From Bacteroidota bacterium (GTDB lineage: Bacteria > Bacteroidota > Ignavibacteria > UBA10030 > SZUA-254), in assembly GCA_020056225.1 (NCBI GenBank), contig JAGVIE010000044.1, positions 1-64,000 on the forward strand: 64,000 nucleotides of DNA, read 5' to 3'. The notes below the pieces were generated by a model. The model worked only from the letters and a program-made list of their open reading frames with translations. It made no database searches and was not told the origin of the DNA. The position numbers were made by a program, and so were the translations under genes. Below are positions 46,024-55,415 of the stretch, piece by piece. How positions within the stretch are numbered: position 1 is the first letter of the stretch; every line of letters starts with the position of its first letter.

Positions 46024-47115
46024 TCAATCTCCGAAGCAAACTCCGACAGCGCGGGCGGCAATAACCATCTGCGAATCCGGTGGAACGAGCCTCTGACGTC
46101 GAATAGCGTCTTCAAGTTTTACCGTTACCACATCCCGACCTATCAAGCTTACCATACATCCAAATTCTCCTCGTGAAGCCGCCTGCAGTGCCATGGCTCC
46201 AAATTTTGTTCCAAGGATTCTATCGAATGCCGTCGGACTTCCACCCCGTTGTGTGTGTCCTAGTACAGTAACGCGTGTTTCTAATTTCGTTTCTTCCTGA
46301 ATCCGCGATGCAACAATCTCACCGATTCCGCCTAAACGGACAGGGTCAGTTCTTTTTACGTCTTTTTCTTTGATAATGTGGTTACCATTTGCCGGCTTAG
46401 CGCCTTCGGCGACACAGATGATACTATATCGCGCGCCTTTACTTCGCTTCCAAACAAAATCAAAAATTGTTTGCCACTTAAAAGGAATTTCCGGTATCAG
46501 AATTACATCGGCGCCGCCCGCAAGACCGGAGCCGAGCGCTATCCATCCTGCATATCTCCCCATCACCTCAATCACGATAACGCGATGATGTGATGATGCG
46601 GTTGTTTGTAATCGGTCAATTGCTTCGGTTGCAATTTGAAGAGCTGAATCGTGACCGAAGGTGATATCGGTCGCATCGAGGTCGTTATCAATAGTCTTGG
46701 GCACACCAATGATATTCAATCCCATACCGGTTAGTTTATGAGCGATATTCATCGTTCCATCGCCGCCAATGGCGATTAATGCATCCAAGCCCCATTGCTG
46801 ATAATTTTCAAGAACCATATCGGAACAATCTGTTATAGTAATGCCTGAAGCGCTCTCACGCGGAAAGCGAAACGGGTCGCCTTTATTAGACGTCCCGAGA
46901 ATCGTTCCGCCGACATTAACAATGCCGGTGACATCAAGTCTTGTAAGTTCCCGCATACGACCTTCAACAAAACCCTCAAACCCGTCGAGGATGCCGATGA
47001 CTTTCGCGTTGAAAAACGATAGCGCGGGTTTCGCTATACTTCGTATAACTGCATTCAGCCCGGGACAATCGCCGCCGCCAGTAAGAATTCCTATCTTTTT
47101 TAAAATTATTGCCAT
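46024..47115 (-). CDS. pfkA: 6-phosphofructokinase (group III-like)
   Basis: Phosphorylates fructose 6-phosphate. The 363 residues have GGGDCPGLNAVIRS near the start, IGGDGTMNIAHKL, PKTIDNDLDATDITFGHDSA, IEVMGRYAGWIALG, IPEIPFKW, and LGHTQRGGSPTAFDR. The residue matching Escherichia coli Gly104 is Gly120, as in ATP users, while the one matching Gly124 is Lys140, as in pyrophosphate users. This mixed pair is seen in group III enzymes, so the phosphoryl donor is not certain. It is longer than PfkA of Escherichia coli (320). Confidence 0.94.
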   Translation of the reverse strand: MAIILKKIGILTGGGDCPGLNAVIRSIAKPALSFFNAKVIGILDGFEGFVEGRMRELTRLDVTGIVNVGGTILGTSNKGDPFRFPRESASGITITDCSDMVLENYQQWGLDALIAIGGDGTMNIAHKLTGMGLNIIGVPKTIDNDLDATDITFGHDSALQIATEAIDRLQTTASSHHRVIVIEVMGRYAGWIALGSGLAGGADVILIPEIPFKWQTIFDFVWKRSKGARYSIICVAEGAKPANGNHIIKEKDVKRTDPVRLGGIGEIVASRIQEETKLETRVTVLGHTQRGGSPTAFDRILGTKFGAMALQAASRGEFGCMVSLIGRDVVTVKLEDAIRRQRLVPPDSQMVIAARAVGVCFGD

Positions 47116-47165
47116 TCGTTGTACTCAACATTCAAACAAAGATTTATTTAATATACGAAATCATT

Positions 47166-50100
47166 TTATTTATTCTCATCGGTTTGTTCAGCCGTCATCG
47201 TATCGGATTGGAGCGAGACAGCAGTTCGTACTCTGCATATTGTTTTATAGTCACAATATTTACATACTTTGTCGGGATCCTTCGGCGCCACAGGAAAATT
47301 CCCGTTTGCAATTTCATCAACATACGAGTTGACAAACTCAATCGACCGGGTAATAATTCCGCTGAGCTCTTCGTCTGTATCGAGTAGTTGATTCGACTTT
47401 CTTGCCTCGAATACTTTTCCGCGATGCTGTGCGCTCCCGATCCCAAGTTTTTCGCTAACCGGTGAATTCAATTTATAATAAATTCCGGCGGCACCGCGGC
47501 GTTTTTTCCCGGACTGCCAGGTTAAAATATGTTCAACCGCGTACAAATATATCGGCAGCTGGAGACTGATACCGAGATCTATTTCTTTTCTTTTCGGTAA
47601 ATTCGTGCCGGTTTTATAATCAATAATTCGAAAAGTTTCATCCCCAACGTCAATCCTATCCACTTTACCGCGTAATTTAACATCTCCTGCAAGTATCGAT
47701 TCTTCATAAGATAGGTCGGGATCGGTTTTTCTTAGTGAACCTACTTTTGAACCGAAAACGGCTTCAAAATATTTCGGCTGGACTTCAAAAGTACTTCCGC
47801 GTTCCGTATCTAGAAACTCACGCAAGATGCCTTTTTGATTTGCCGAACCGATTATACTCTCCTTATCGATATCCCAGAATATATCTGTAATATTTAGATC
47901 ATGCAATTTCTTCAGCGCAATTTTCTGAATATCTTCGAGCGCTTCCTGAAACTCCCGATCATCTGTCCGGGATAATGGTATAAGCCGGCGGTTTCTCCGG
48001 TCGATATAAAATTCAAATAGAATATCATGGAGGATGCCGCCCTTCTCAAGCGGTGTAATTCCTTCCTCCAGTTCTTTTATAACATTCAGGCGAAGAACTC
48101 TGTTCGAAAAAAATTGGAATGGACAACGCCCGTACGATTCCAACTGTGTTACCGAGTAAACACGATCTCGAAATTGCTGAAGGACGCTTTTTGTCGCCGA
48201 ACTAATACTCTCAGCTATCTTTCCGTTAAACTCGGATAAAGGATTACCTTCGATACGGCTCCGCTCGATATGTATTGCGCGATACATGTAATTCATCACA
48301 TCTGTTAACTCTCCGTCCATACCGGAAAAATCTAATTCAATCTTTGTATCCGGATGATCGAGATTGAAAGAATTTACTTTTCCAAGATAATGCAAGAATT
48401 CATCGCGAGAGTAAATTGTGCCGGAGATATCAGCCGGAAGTTCATCCCTGCAATCTTCCGGATCGGTAATCTTGGTGAGGGCATCTATAAATGATGATGG
48501 AACAAGGTCGACGTCAGAATCGCTCCTCGGATAGGTCAGATAAAGATGCTCGGTCATATTAGTCAGCGCTTGATAGAAAAGATACCGGTGCTCGTGAAGA
48601 TGGTACCGTTCTATTTCCGCGCGGCGGTTCTGGCTGAAAAAAATTTCCGGTTTGTAGATTGGCGGAAATTCACCGTCAACCAGACCGGCAATTATCATGA
48701 CATCGAAATGGAGTCCGCGTGTCTCATCGAAAGATGTCACTGAAACGCCGTATCCATATTTCTGGCGAATATTATAACGCACCTGTGAAATTGCTTCACG
48801 CAGTCTATCGACATAAAATGAGATGGTCTCATTAATTTCTTCTTGTCTTTCAAATGTTAGGATTTCAAGAAATTCCTCCAGAAAGGATAAAAATTCTCGG
48901 TATGCCCTCGAATCGATTTCCAATTTCTCGTCGTCCTGGAGTGGACTGCGACCGCGTAAGATCCCTTCCACAATATGAATATCATCAAGCAGGGCAACAA
49001 GCCGGTTCTTAAATTGCCGGGGAGTCATCCGACTTTCGAATGGTTTAAGAATTTGGGTAAGCCTTTTCAAATCAGCGAATGCTTTCGTGAGCATTTGCTC
49101 TTCATGGTTAAGCTGTGTTTTCTCAATTTCGTCTTCACTATCAGCTAGCCCGTTGGCAATTTTCTTCAAACGATCTTCAATCCGCTTCTGCCACGAATTC
49201 CATCCGACACTTATTTTCAGCGTAGACGCTGCTTCGTACAAATTGCCGGCATCAATTGAATCTCCATCGACACCAAGCTGCATATACGGACTTGAAAGGG
49301 CACGCATAATATCGTTGACGCGATAATTATTCTGCAGTATTGCAAGAAGAGATATGATAGATATTATAAGTGGTGACTGATCGAGATAATATCTATCCGT
49401 AATATTGACGGGGATACCGTATCTTGCGAATACTTCCCGGAAAAGATTCGTGTACAACTGGGGATGGTACATAGAAACACATATCTTGCTAAGATCGCGG
49501 TCAGGTCTTTCAATCACTATTTTTTTTACGATCTTAGCTATCAGTTCAACTTCAGCCTCCCTGTCATCCGCGCCAAGCAACGTTACCGTATCCCTGCATG
49601 AGTACTTAGCTACTTTTACATCGTATCTAAACATATGTCCGATAATATGATGGGTGAACGTTTTCTGCGGCTGTGTGGGTACCGTAATTTTCGTGAATCC
49701 CATGCTGATAAATTTTCGGTAATTATCCCGCAAATGCCCGAACATCTCTTCATTCTCCAGATGGTAATCGAACGATACAACGGTTCCGGTTTCTTTCATA
49801 TTCGAGAGATTGGACAAGATCGTTAATTCCGGATCTGAAAATTCATCGAAACCGGAGACAAAGATCGTATCAATATTTCCAAAAAAAGATTTAACTGCTG
49901 ATGAGGAGTTCAAATCATCCCATTGTTCATTTACAAGCTTGAATAGCCCGGGTGAGTCGACAAATTGATCGCCAAGAAGATTTTCGTATGCCTCATATAT
50001 TGTAATAATATCCTGAAGCTTCGGCTTCTCGAAACTTTCCGCAATTTCCAATTCGCTCAAAAGTGTCGAGAGATATACACCTTTCTCCTTAAAAGTATTC

Positions 50101-50483
50101 ACCACGTCGGTGATTCTTTGAAGTGTTCCTTTCGGCAACTTTCGTTTGCCGGTATGAAGCCGAAAATATTGCAGTGAATTCGCCGATTTATGCACTGCTT
50201 CGCTCATCAACACAGCCTGAATAGTCCCGGAAATATGACGCCGCGAATCACAAACTATAGAATGAAGTTTCGATGCAAGCGTCTCGAGCGTAAAAAGATA
50301 AGGAGTCGGAGAAACGCCGTTAGGAGTTAATCCCAGGAATTCTCTCTGCAGGTCTCTGATTTTCCGTTTCGTGGGTGCGATATAGATGAACGAGCTTGTC
50401 TCCCCTCGGCGCAATCGCCGATGAACTTCAACATCGATATCTTCTATTACTCCCGGATAATTCTTCTTCAAAATAACAGGCAT
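47166..50483 (-). CDS. AddB-like nuclease/helicase subunit with PD-(D/E)XK domain
   Basis: 1105 residues resembling the AddB subunit of AddAB-type double-strand-break processing complexes. The N-terminal part begins IYIAPTKRKIRDLQREFLG, a degenerate helicase motif I, and has a UvrD-like YHPQLYTNLFREVFARYGIPV. The nuclease core is GKVDRIDVGDETFRIIDYKTGT around residue 950, and four cysteines (one near 786 in YGRCPFQFF, three near 1074-1085 in KVCKYCDYKTICR) fit the iron-sulfur cluster of AddB-type nucleases. Its partner AddA is not in the window. A 63-residue gene lies 5 bp upstream and probably shares the transcript. Confidence 0.85.
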   Translation of the reverse strand: MPVILKKNYPGVIEDIDVEVHRRLRRGETSSFIYIAPTKRKIRDLQREFLGLTPNGVSPTPYLFTLETLASKLHSIVCDSRRHISGTIQAVLMSEAVHKSANSLQYFRLHTGKRKLPKGTLQRITDVVNTFKEKGVYLSTLLSELEIAESFEKPKLQDIITIYEAYENLLGDQFVDSPGLFKLVNEQWDDLNSSSAVKSFFGNIDTIFVSGFDEFSDPELTILSNLSNMKETGTVVSFDYHLENEEMFGHLRDNYRKFISMGFTKITVPTQPQKTFTHHIIGHMFRYDVKVAKYSCRDTVTLLGADDREAEVELIAKIVKKIVIERPDRDLSKICVSMYHPQLYTNLFREVFARYGIPVNITDRYYLDQSPLIISIISLLAILQNNYRVNDIMRALSSPYMQLGVDGDSIDAGNLYEAASTLKISVGWNSWQKRIEDRLKKIANGLADSEDEIEKTQLNHEEQMLTKAFADLKRLTQILKPFESRMTPRQFKNRLVALLDDIHIVEGILRGRSPLQDDEKLEIDSRAYREFLSFLEEFLEILTFERQEEINETISFYVDRLREAISQVRYNIRQKYGYGVSVTSFDETRGLHFDVMIIAGLVDGEFPPIYKPEIFFSQNRRAEIERYHLHEHRYLFYQALTNMTEHLYLTYPRSDSDVDLVPSSFIDALTKITDPEDCRDELPADISGTIYSRDEFLHYLGKVNSFNLDHPDTKIELDFSGMDGELTDVMNYMYRAIHIERSRIEGNPLSEFNGKIAESISSATKSVLQQFRDRVYSVTQLESYGRCPFQFFSNRVLRLNVIKELEEGITPLEKGGILHDILFEFYIDRRNRRLIPLSRTDDREFQEALEDIQKIALKKLHDLNITDIFWDIDKESIIGSANQKGILREFLDTERGSTFEVQPKYFEAVFGSKVGSLRKTDPDLSYEESILAGDVKLRGKVDRIDVGDETFRIIDYKTGTNLPKRKEIDLGISLQLPIYLYAVEHILTWQSGKKRRGAAGIYYKLNSPVSEKLGIGSAQHRGKVFEARKSNQLLDTDEELSGIITRSIEFVNSYVDEIANGNFPVAPKDPDKVCKYCDYKTICRVRTAVSLQSDTMTAEQTDENK

Positions 50484-50488
50484 GATCG

Positions 50489-50680
50489 CTATCGCCGCAA
50501 TCGTTCGGGAACAAATTTCACATATAGCTCCGACAAACGGCGGCGCGAAAGTACGTCCAGGTCTTCGTCGTCCCGGTCACGCTTACGCATCATCTCATAA
50601 TCGTCCAGATCATTGCCGTGCATTTTATGGAGATAGTCACGGAGTATTTCTACAATTTCATGCTGTTCAACTTTTGTCAT
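50489..50680 (-). CDS. Small conserved-looking protein of unknown function
   Basis: 63 residues, highly charged and mostly helical (EIVEILRDYLHKMHGNDLDDYEMM, then RDRDDEDLDVLSRRRLSELYVKFVPERL). It has a good ribosome site (AAAGGAATTTCAGAT before the ATG) and lies 5 bp before the addB-like gene in transcription order, both pointing to a real gene. No family is recognised. A regulatory or structural partner of the nuclease is only suggested by position. Confidence 0.6.
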   Translation of the reverse strand: MTKVEQHEIVEILRDYLHKMHGNDLDDYEMMRKRDRDDEDLDVLSRRRLSELYVKFVPERLRR

Positions 50681-50725
50681 ATCTGAAATTCCTTTTTATA
50701 TAACGATTGCTTGTTCCTATAGATA

Positions 50726-51346
50726 TTAAGCCGCAACTAACATACTGACATCACCCGCCCCTTCGCGTAAGATTACCGGCGGTTCTTCCGTAAGATCTAT
50801 TATTGTGGAAAGCTCAAGAGAACTGTTTCCGGCATCTAAGATCATATCAACACGCGTGCTGTAATATTCTTTTATCATCTCCGGATCGTTAATGATATTA
50901 CCTTGCGGATCGGTTACGCTTGCGCTGAGAATCGGATGCCCGAGCTCTTTGATAAGTGTTAAAGATATTTTATTGTCCGGAACCCGTATTCCAACTGTCT
51001 TCCTTTTCGAGATCATGCTTTTGGGAAGTTGTTTTAACCGGCTTGCAGGCAGGATAAACGTGTATGGTCCGGGAATAAGCTGTTTCATCAAACGGAATGC
51101 GCCTGTCGATACCTTTGCATATTCACTTATGTGGCTGAGATCGGAACAAATAAAACTGAACGGTTTAGATATATCCTGTTCTTTGATTTGATAGATCCGC
51201 TCGATGGCATGGGTATTGAAAATCGAGCAACCAATCCCATATACCGTATCCGTCGGATATATAATAACACCGTCATTTTTTAATACTTCGACCGCATTTT
51301 TTATGTGCCTGCCCTGCGGGTTATCGGGATGAACTTTCAGATACAT
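50726..51346 (-). CDS. YrdC/Sua5/YciO-family protein (threonylcarbamoyl-AMP synthase-like)
   Basis: 206 residues with the YrdC fold: GVIIYPTDTVYGIGCSI near residues 30-42, ISKPFSFICSDLSHISEYAKV, PGPYTFILPAS, KRKTVGIRVPDN and HPILSASVTDPQGN. The family makes threonylcarbamoyl-AMP for tRNA t6A modification; the lack of a C-terminal Sua5 domain and the LKQLPKSMISKRKTVGIR segment are closer to the YciO branch, whose activity is weaker or different. Start ATG has AAAGGAGACGAC upstream. Confidence 0.85.
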   Translation of the reverse strand: MYLKVHPDNPQGRHIKNAVEVLKNDGVIIYPTDTVYGIGCSIFNTHAIERIYQIKEQDISKPFSFICSDLSHISEYAKVSTGAFRLMKQLIPGPYTFILPASRLKQLPKSMISKRKTVGIRVPDNKISLTLIKELGHPILSASVTDPQGNIINDPEMIKEYYSTRVDMILDAGNSSLELSTIIDLTEEPPVILREGAGDVSMLVAA

Positions 51347-51398
51347 TGTCGTCTCCTTTCATTAATTCTGTTAATTTAATTAATAATATCGATCAACA

Positions 51399-52565
51399 TT
51401 ATTGGTTCAAAAGTTGTTTAGCGGCGCTGTCGGGGAGGGAATGTTCGGCAATATTTTCCAACCTGCCTTCAAAGTTAGATAATTTTTTGTCGGCATCTTC
51501 ATATTTCTTTCTCGCATTATCTATATGTGTTCCGAGTATATCGAAAACTTCCCGAACTTTAGAAATATCGCCCTGTAAACGAGACAGATTGTTTAAAATC
51601 TCACGCGCACTCTGTTCGATGTAAAGCCCGCGCAACCCAAGCGCGATGACCTGTAGATAAGCATAAAAACTATTCGGTGAGACTGGGATTACCTTACGCT
51701 CAATTGCATAATTGTATAAGCCCGAACCGTTCGCGGCGCCATCGTCTTTGATAATCACTTCGTAGTAAATATTTTCAGCGGGAATATACATGAGCGCAAA
51801 TGGGAATGTACCCTCATCCGGAAGAATATATTTTGAAGCGATCGCATCGATGTGTTTCTTCACATCCGAAAGAAATGTTTTCTGGGCATTTTTTTTATCG
51901 GTCTCATTATCAGCGGCAAGTATCTTCTTGAAATTTTCCAGCGGGAATTTTGAATCGATCGGAACTATTCGGTCCGATGTGCGAATGATGGCATCGACTG
52001 CCTGACCGTTTTTAAAATGGTACTGCATCTCGAAATGTTCGGCGGGAAGAACTTGCTTCAGCAGATCCTCGAGTAAGTATTCGCCTAATCCTCCACGCAA
52101 TTTCGGCGCCCTGAGAAGTTCATCGAGCTTTGAAACGCTTTGACCGAGTTCTTTGATTTCTTTAGTTGCCTGCCCGAGTTCACCAAGATTTTTCTGCACC
52201 TCTCCTATAACACGAGCCGCATTGTCAAGCCGGTCTCCCACACTCGACGTTTGCGATTGCATTTGCTGGGTGACCGAATTTAACTGCTGGCTTACGTGTT
52301 CCGTTACTTTCTGCAGATGACTGCCTACATTCGCCGACTGCGATTGAAGCTGATTGGTAACTGATGTCAGTTGCCGGTTCACATTTTCCGTCACCGACTG
52401 CAAACTATCGCGCATATCTCCGCGCAATGACTCAACTTGTTGCTGCATTAAGCTCAGCACCTGATCATTCTGAGACGATTGGGGAGATGGTTGACGCTTG
52501 AAAAGTAATAAAATAAGAACAGCGATGAGGATGACAAGTGCGATGAGGAGTATTTCCATAATCAA
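51399..52565 (-). CDS. rmuC: RmuC family protein
   Basis: 388 residues. An N-terminal membrane helix (about 4-22) is followed by a long coiled coil (30-130) made of near-repeats such as QLTSVTNQLQSQSANVG and QLNSVTQQMQSQTSSVG, then the RmuC nuclease-like core: RGGLGEYLLEDLLKQVLPAEHFEMQY, VDAIIRTSDRIVPIDSKFPLENF, FALMYIPAENIYYEVI, and VSPNSFYAYLQVIALGLRG. RmuC limits DNA inversion at short repeats in Escherichia coli. The internal repeat makes the coil grow by about 28-residue units. A 53-bp gap separates it from the yrdC-family gene. Confidence 0.93.
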   Translation of the reverse strand: MIMEILLIALVILIAVLILLLFKRQPSPQSSQNDQVLSLMQQQVESLRGDMRDSLQSVTENVNRQLTSVTNQLQSQSANVGSHLQKVTEHVSQQLNSVTQQMQSQTSSVGDRLDNAARVIGEVQKNLGELGQATKEIKELGQSVSKLDELLRAPKLRGGLGEYLLEDLLKQVLPAEHFEMQYHFKNGQAVDAIIRTSDRIVPIDSKFPLENFKKILAADNETDKKNAQKTFLSDVKKHIDAIASKYILPDEGTFPFALMYIPAENIYYEVIIKDDGAANGSGLYNYAIERKVIPVSPNSFYAYLQVIALGLRGLYIEQSAREILNNLSRLQGDISKVREVFDILGTHIDNARKKYEDADKKLSNFEGRLENIAEHSLPDSAAKQLLNQ

Positions 52566-52833
52566 ATTACCCTACTGAATAAAAGAAAAATTCACACAAG
52601 GCTTCGTTGCACATACCGGAGCTGATATCATCCCTGTGGTGCGCCTTGATGTTTGCGACATCTTCGTATCTTTTGTAAGGTACAATAGAGCTTAATAAAA
52701 ATCAAATCAAAGCGTAGTACAATTTTTTCGTCAAATATTAATTGTTTTCTTTCATATTTGAGGATATTTTGCTTCATTAGATGTAGATGTTCACATATCG
52801 GAAGTTTTTTTTATATTAGCAACAATCATATAA

Positions 52834-54525
52834 GTGAAACTAATGGACTCAATACAGGATTTAAAAGACAGAATCGTAAAGGCATTTACATCTTGGAATA
52901 AGAATTTGGATAAAAAAACCGCCCGGCAAATTCCCGAACGAGATGCTTCCTTCACAACTGCATCGTTTACGGAAGTTAAAAATTTGTATTTGCCCAATGA
53001 TTATTCATTCGATGAATATTTAGAGAAAGCCGGTTTCCCCGGTGAGTATCCTTTCACTCGCGGCATACAGCCGACAATGTATCGCGGCAAGTTTTGGACA
53101 ATGCGCCAATACGCCGGATTCGGATCAGCTCGTGAATCGAACGAGCGCTATCGCTACCTTCTATCTCAGGGACAAACAGGATTGTCTGTAGCATTCGATC
53201 TTCCAACACAAATCGGGTACGACAGCGATGCACCGATTGCCAACGGTGAGATAGGAAAGGTTGGCGTTGCAATTGATACACTTGCCGATATGGAAATATT
53301 GTTCGACAAGATTCCTCTCGATAAAGTTTCCACCTCTATGACCATAAACGCTCCCGCTTCTGTTTTGCTTGCGATGTACATCGCTGTTGCTGAAAAGCAA
53401 GGAGTTAGCAAAGATAAAATCAACGGCACGATCCAGAATGATATACTGAAAGAATATATCGCGCGCGGAACTTACATCTTCCCTCCGAAACCATCGATGA
53501 GATTGGTAACAGATATTTTCAAATATTGCTCGAAGGAAATCCCGAAGTGGAATACGATTTCCATTTCCGGCTATCACATCAGAGAAGCCGGCTCAACCGC
53601 CGCGCAGGAAGTTGGGTTTACACTTGCAGATGGAGTTGCTTATGTTGAAGCCGCAATCAAAGCAGGACTCAATGTTGATGCGTTTGCAGGACAGCTTTCT
53701 TTCTTCTTCAACGCGCACAACGATTTGTTGGAAGAAGTTGCAAAGTACCGTGCCTCCCGTCGGCTTTGGGCGAGAATTATGAAAGAACGTTTTCATGCAA
53801 AAGAACAAAAGTCGATGATGCTTCGCTTCCATACGCAAACTGCCGGTTCAACTTTAACCGCACAGCAAATTGATAACAACATCGTCCGCGTAACGATCCA
53901 AACACTTGCGGCAGTATTAGGTGGAACTCAAAGTCTGCACACAAACTCGCGCGATGAGGCGCTGGCGCTGCCAACGGAAGATTCAGTTCAAATTGCTCTG
54001 CGCACACAGCAGATTGTTGCGCATGAAAGCGGAGTTACAAACACAATTGACCCGCTTGCCGGCTCGTATTACATTGAAGCGATGACAGATCAGATTGAGA
54101 AAGAAGCCGAAGAATATATTAATCGAATCGATGCAATGGGTGGGATGACTGAAGCAATCGAGAAGGGATATGTGCAAGCTGAGATCCAAAAATCGGCTTA
54201 TCGTTATCAGCAGGAAATTGAATCAGGAAAGCGAATTATAATTGGAGTCAACAAATATCAGGTTAAAGAAGAAAAGCCACCAAAGACTTTAAAGATTGAT
54301 ATGAAAGTGCAGGAAGAGCAAATCAAATTTCTTAGCAAAGTGCGCTTTGAAAGAAACAACGAAGAAGTGAAAACAAAACTCGCAAAATTAAAATCCACAG
54401 CTTCGAGTGATGAAAATCTGATGCCTCCAATCATCGATGCGGTGCGGAGTTACGCGAGCATCGGAGAAATATGCAACACACTGCGAGAAGTTTTCGGTGA
54501 ATACAAAGAACGGAGTATAGTTTAG
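52834..54525 (+). CDS. Methylmalonyl-CoA mutase, catalytic (large) subunit without B12 domain
   Basis: Interconverts succinyl-CoA and (R)-methylmalonyl-CoA. The 563 residues cover the CoA-binding TIM barrel: [107 protein letters not shown] and [17 protein letters not shown]. The cobalamin-binding domain, with its DxHxxG motif, is absent and must be a separate gene outside this window. The start is either GTG 52834 or ATG 52843. The methylmalonyl-CoA epimerase gene follows after a repeat. Together they belong to propionate metabolism. Confidence 0.95.
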   Translation: MKLMDSIQDLKDRIVKAFTSWNKNLDKKTARQIPERDASFTTASFTEVKNLYLPNDYSFDEYLEKAGFPGEYPFTRGIQPTMYRGKFWTMRQYAGFGSARESNERYRYLLSQGQTGLSVAFDLPTQIGYDSDAPIANGEIGKVGVAIDTLADMEILFDKIPLDKVSTSMTINAPASVLLAMYIAVAEKQGVSKDKINGTIQNDILKEYIARGTYIFPPKPSMRLVTDIFKYCSKEIPKWNTISISGYHIREAGSTAAQEVGFTLADGVAYVEAAIKAGLNVDAFAGQLSFFFNAHNDLLEEVAKYRASRRLWARIMKERFHAKEQKSMMLRFHTQTAGSTLTAQQIDNNIVRVTIQTLAAVLGGTQSLHTNSRDEALALPTEDSVQIALRTQQIVAHESGVTNTIDPLAGSYYIEAMTDQIEKEAEEYINRIDAMGGMTEAIEKGYVQAEIQKSAYRYQQEIESGKRIIIGVNKYQVKEEKPPKTLKIDMKVQEEQIKFLSKVRFERNNEEVKTKLAKLKSTASSDENLMPPIIDAVRSYASIGEICNTLREVFGEYKERSIV

Positions 54526-54690
54526 ACCCTCTCTCCCGTCGGGGTTGGCTAAAAAGAAAAAAAGTCTGGTAGCCGCAGACTTTATGTCTGCGATAACATC
54601 GCAGAAACGCAACCTGAAGGTTGCGGCTACCACCCGAAACCTTTTTAGTCAGCCACATGGTTCCGACGTAGTCGGAATCGGGGAGAGGGT
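54526..54690. repeat. 165-bp nested palindromic repeat between mutase and epimerase genes
   Basis: Outer arms ACCCTCTC (54526-54533) and GAGAGGGT (54683-54690); next GGTTGGCTAAAAAG (54543-54556) against CTTTTTAGTCAGCC (54641-54654) with two mismatches; GGTAGCCGCA (54568-54577) and TGCGGCTACC (54622-54631) perfect; inner hairpins GCAGAC-TTTAT-GTCTGC (54575-54591) and CGCAACCT-GA-AGGTTGCG (54608-54625). The whole would fold into one branched structure. CCCTCTC arms recur around the DUF559 gene. Confidence 0.85.
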
Positions 54691-54713
54691 TATACAGCGC
54701 GAAAGGACAACCA

Positions 54714-55112
54714 ATGAAACCCACACACATCGAACATATTGGCATTGCAGTGAAAGACCTGCAGGCATCAATCAAATTTTATGAAAACATATTGGGATTA
54801 AAATGCTACGCCGTCGAAGAAGTGCAAGACCAAAAAGTAAAAACCGCTTTCTTCAAAGTCGGACAAACAAAGATTGAATTATTAGAGTCAACCGAGCCGG
54901 ATGGTCCTATCGCGAAGTTCATAGAGAATAAAGGCGAAGGCATTCACCATATTGCATTCGCTGTTGACGATGTTGAAGCTTCGCTGAAGGAAATGGAATC
55001 AAAAGGCGTTCAATTAATTGACAAACAACCTCGTAAAGGTGCGGAAGAGATGAGCATTGCCTTCCTCCATCCCAAATCCACCGGTGGGGTGTTGATTGAG
55101 TTGTGTGAGTAA
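54714..55112 (+). CDS. mce: Methylmalonyl-CoA epimerase
   Basis: A 132-residue vicinal-oxygen-chelate (VOC) protein that swaps (R)- and (S)-methylmalonyl-CoA. Two betaalphabetabetabeta units carry the metal ligands: His8 in IEHIGIAV, His79 in GIHHIAFAVDDV, and Glu129 in LIELCE, with a further Glu in KIELLEST. Length is normal for the family. The start ATG has AAAGGACAACC before it. It follows the mutase subunit in the same direction, confirming the pathway. Confidence 0.95.
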   Translation: MKPTHIEHIGIAVKDLQASIKFYENILGLKCYAVEEVQDQKVKTAFFKVGQTKIELLESTEPDGPIAKFIENKGEGIHHIAFAVDDVEASLKEMESKGVQLIDKQPRKGAEEMSIAFLHPKSTGGVLIELCE

Positions 55113-55125
55113 AACATGGGAACCA

Positions 55126-55239
55126 TGTCATTCCCGAATGCTCCTACCGGCCTGCCTGCGTGCCGCTACAGCAGGCAGGAAATCCAGAGCTTAGTTAATC
55201 TGAGGACTGGACTCCCGCTAAAAACTTGCGGGAGTGACA
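55126..55239. repeat. Palindromic intergenic repeat
   Basis: Fills much of the roughly 300-bp gap between the epimerase and TIR genes. Outer arms TGTCATTCCCG (55126-55136) and CGGGAGTGACA (55229-55239) pair with one mismatch; inside are CCTGCCTGC (55151-55159) / GCAGGCAGG (55171-55179), perfect, and ACTCCCGC (55211-55218) / GCGGGAGT (55228-55235), perfect. No gene is seen in the rest of the gap. Confidence 0.75.
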
Positions 55240-55415
55240 GTTTGGAGTTTTTTTGACTTTCATCCGACCAAGCTTTATATTCATTACGTTATGTAGACTG
55301 ATTATGGCCGATAGGAATGGAATAAACGAAATTCGTTAATCCACAAGTTAAACGCCATTTAAACTAATTGTTTGACGCACTAAGTACAATATTGAACAAG
55401 ACAGGGATGAGACTC

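Noticed and set aside
54545-54784. 79-residue forward ORF overlapping the epimerase start
   Set aside because: It is read through the palindromic repeat and runs out of frame with the true epimerase gene.
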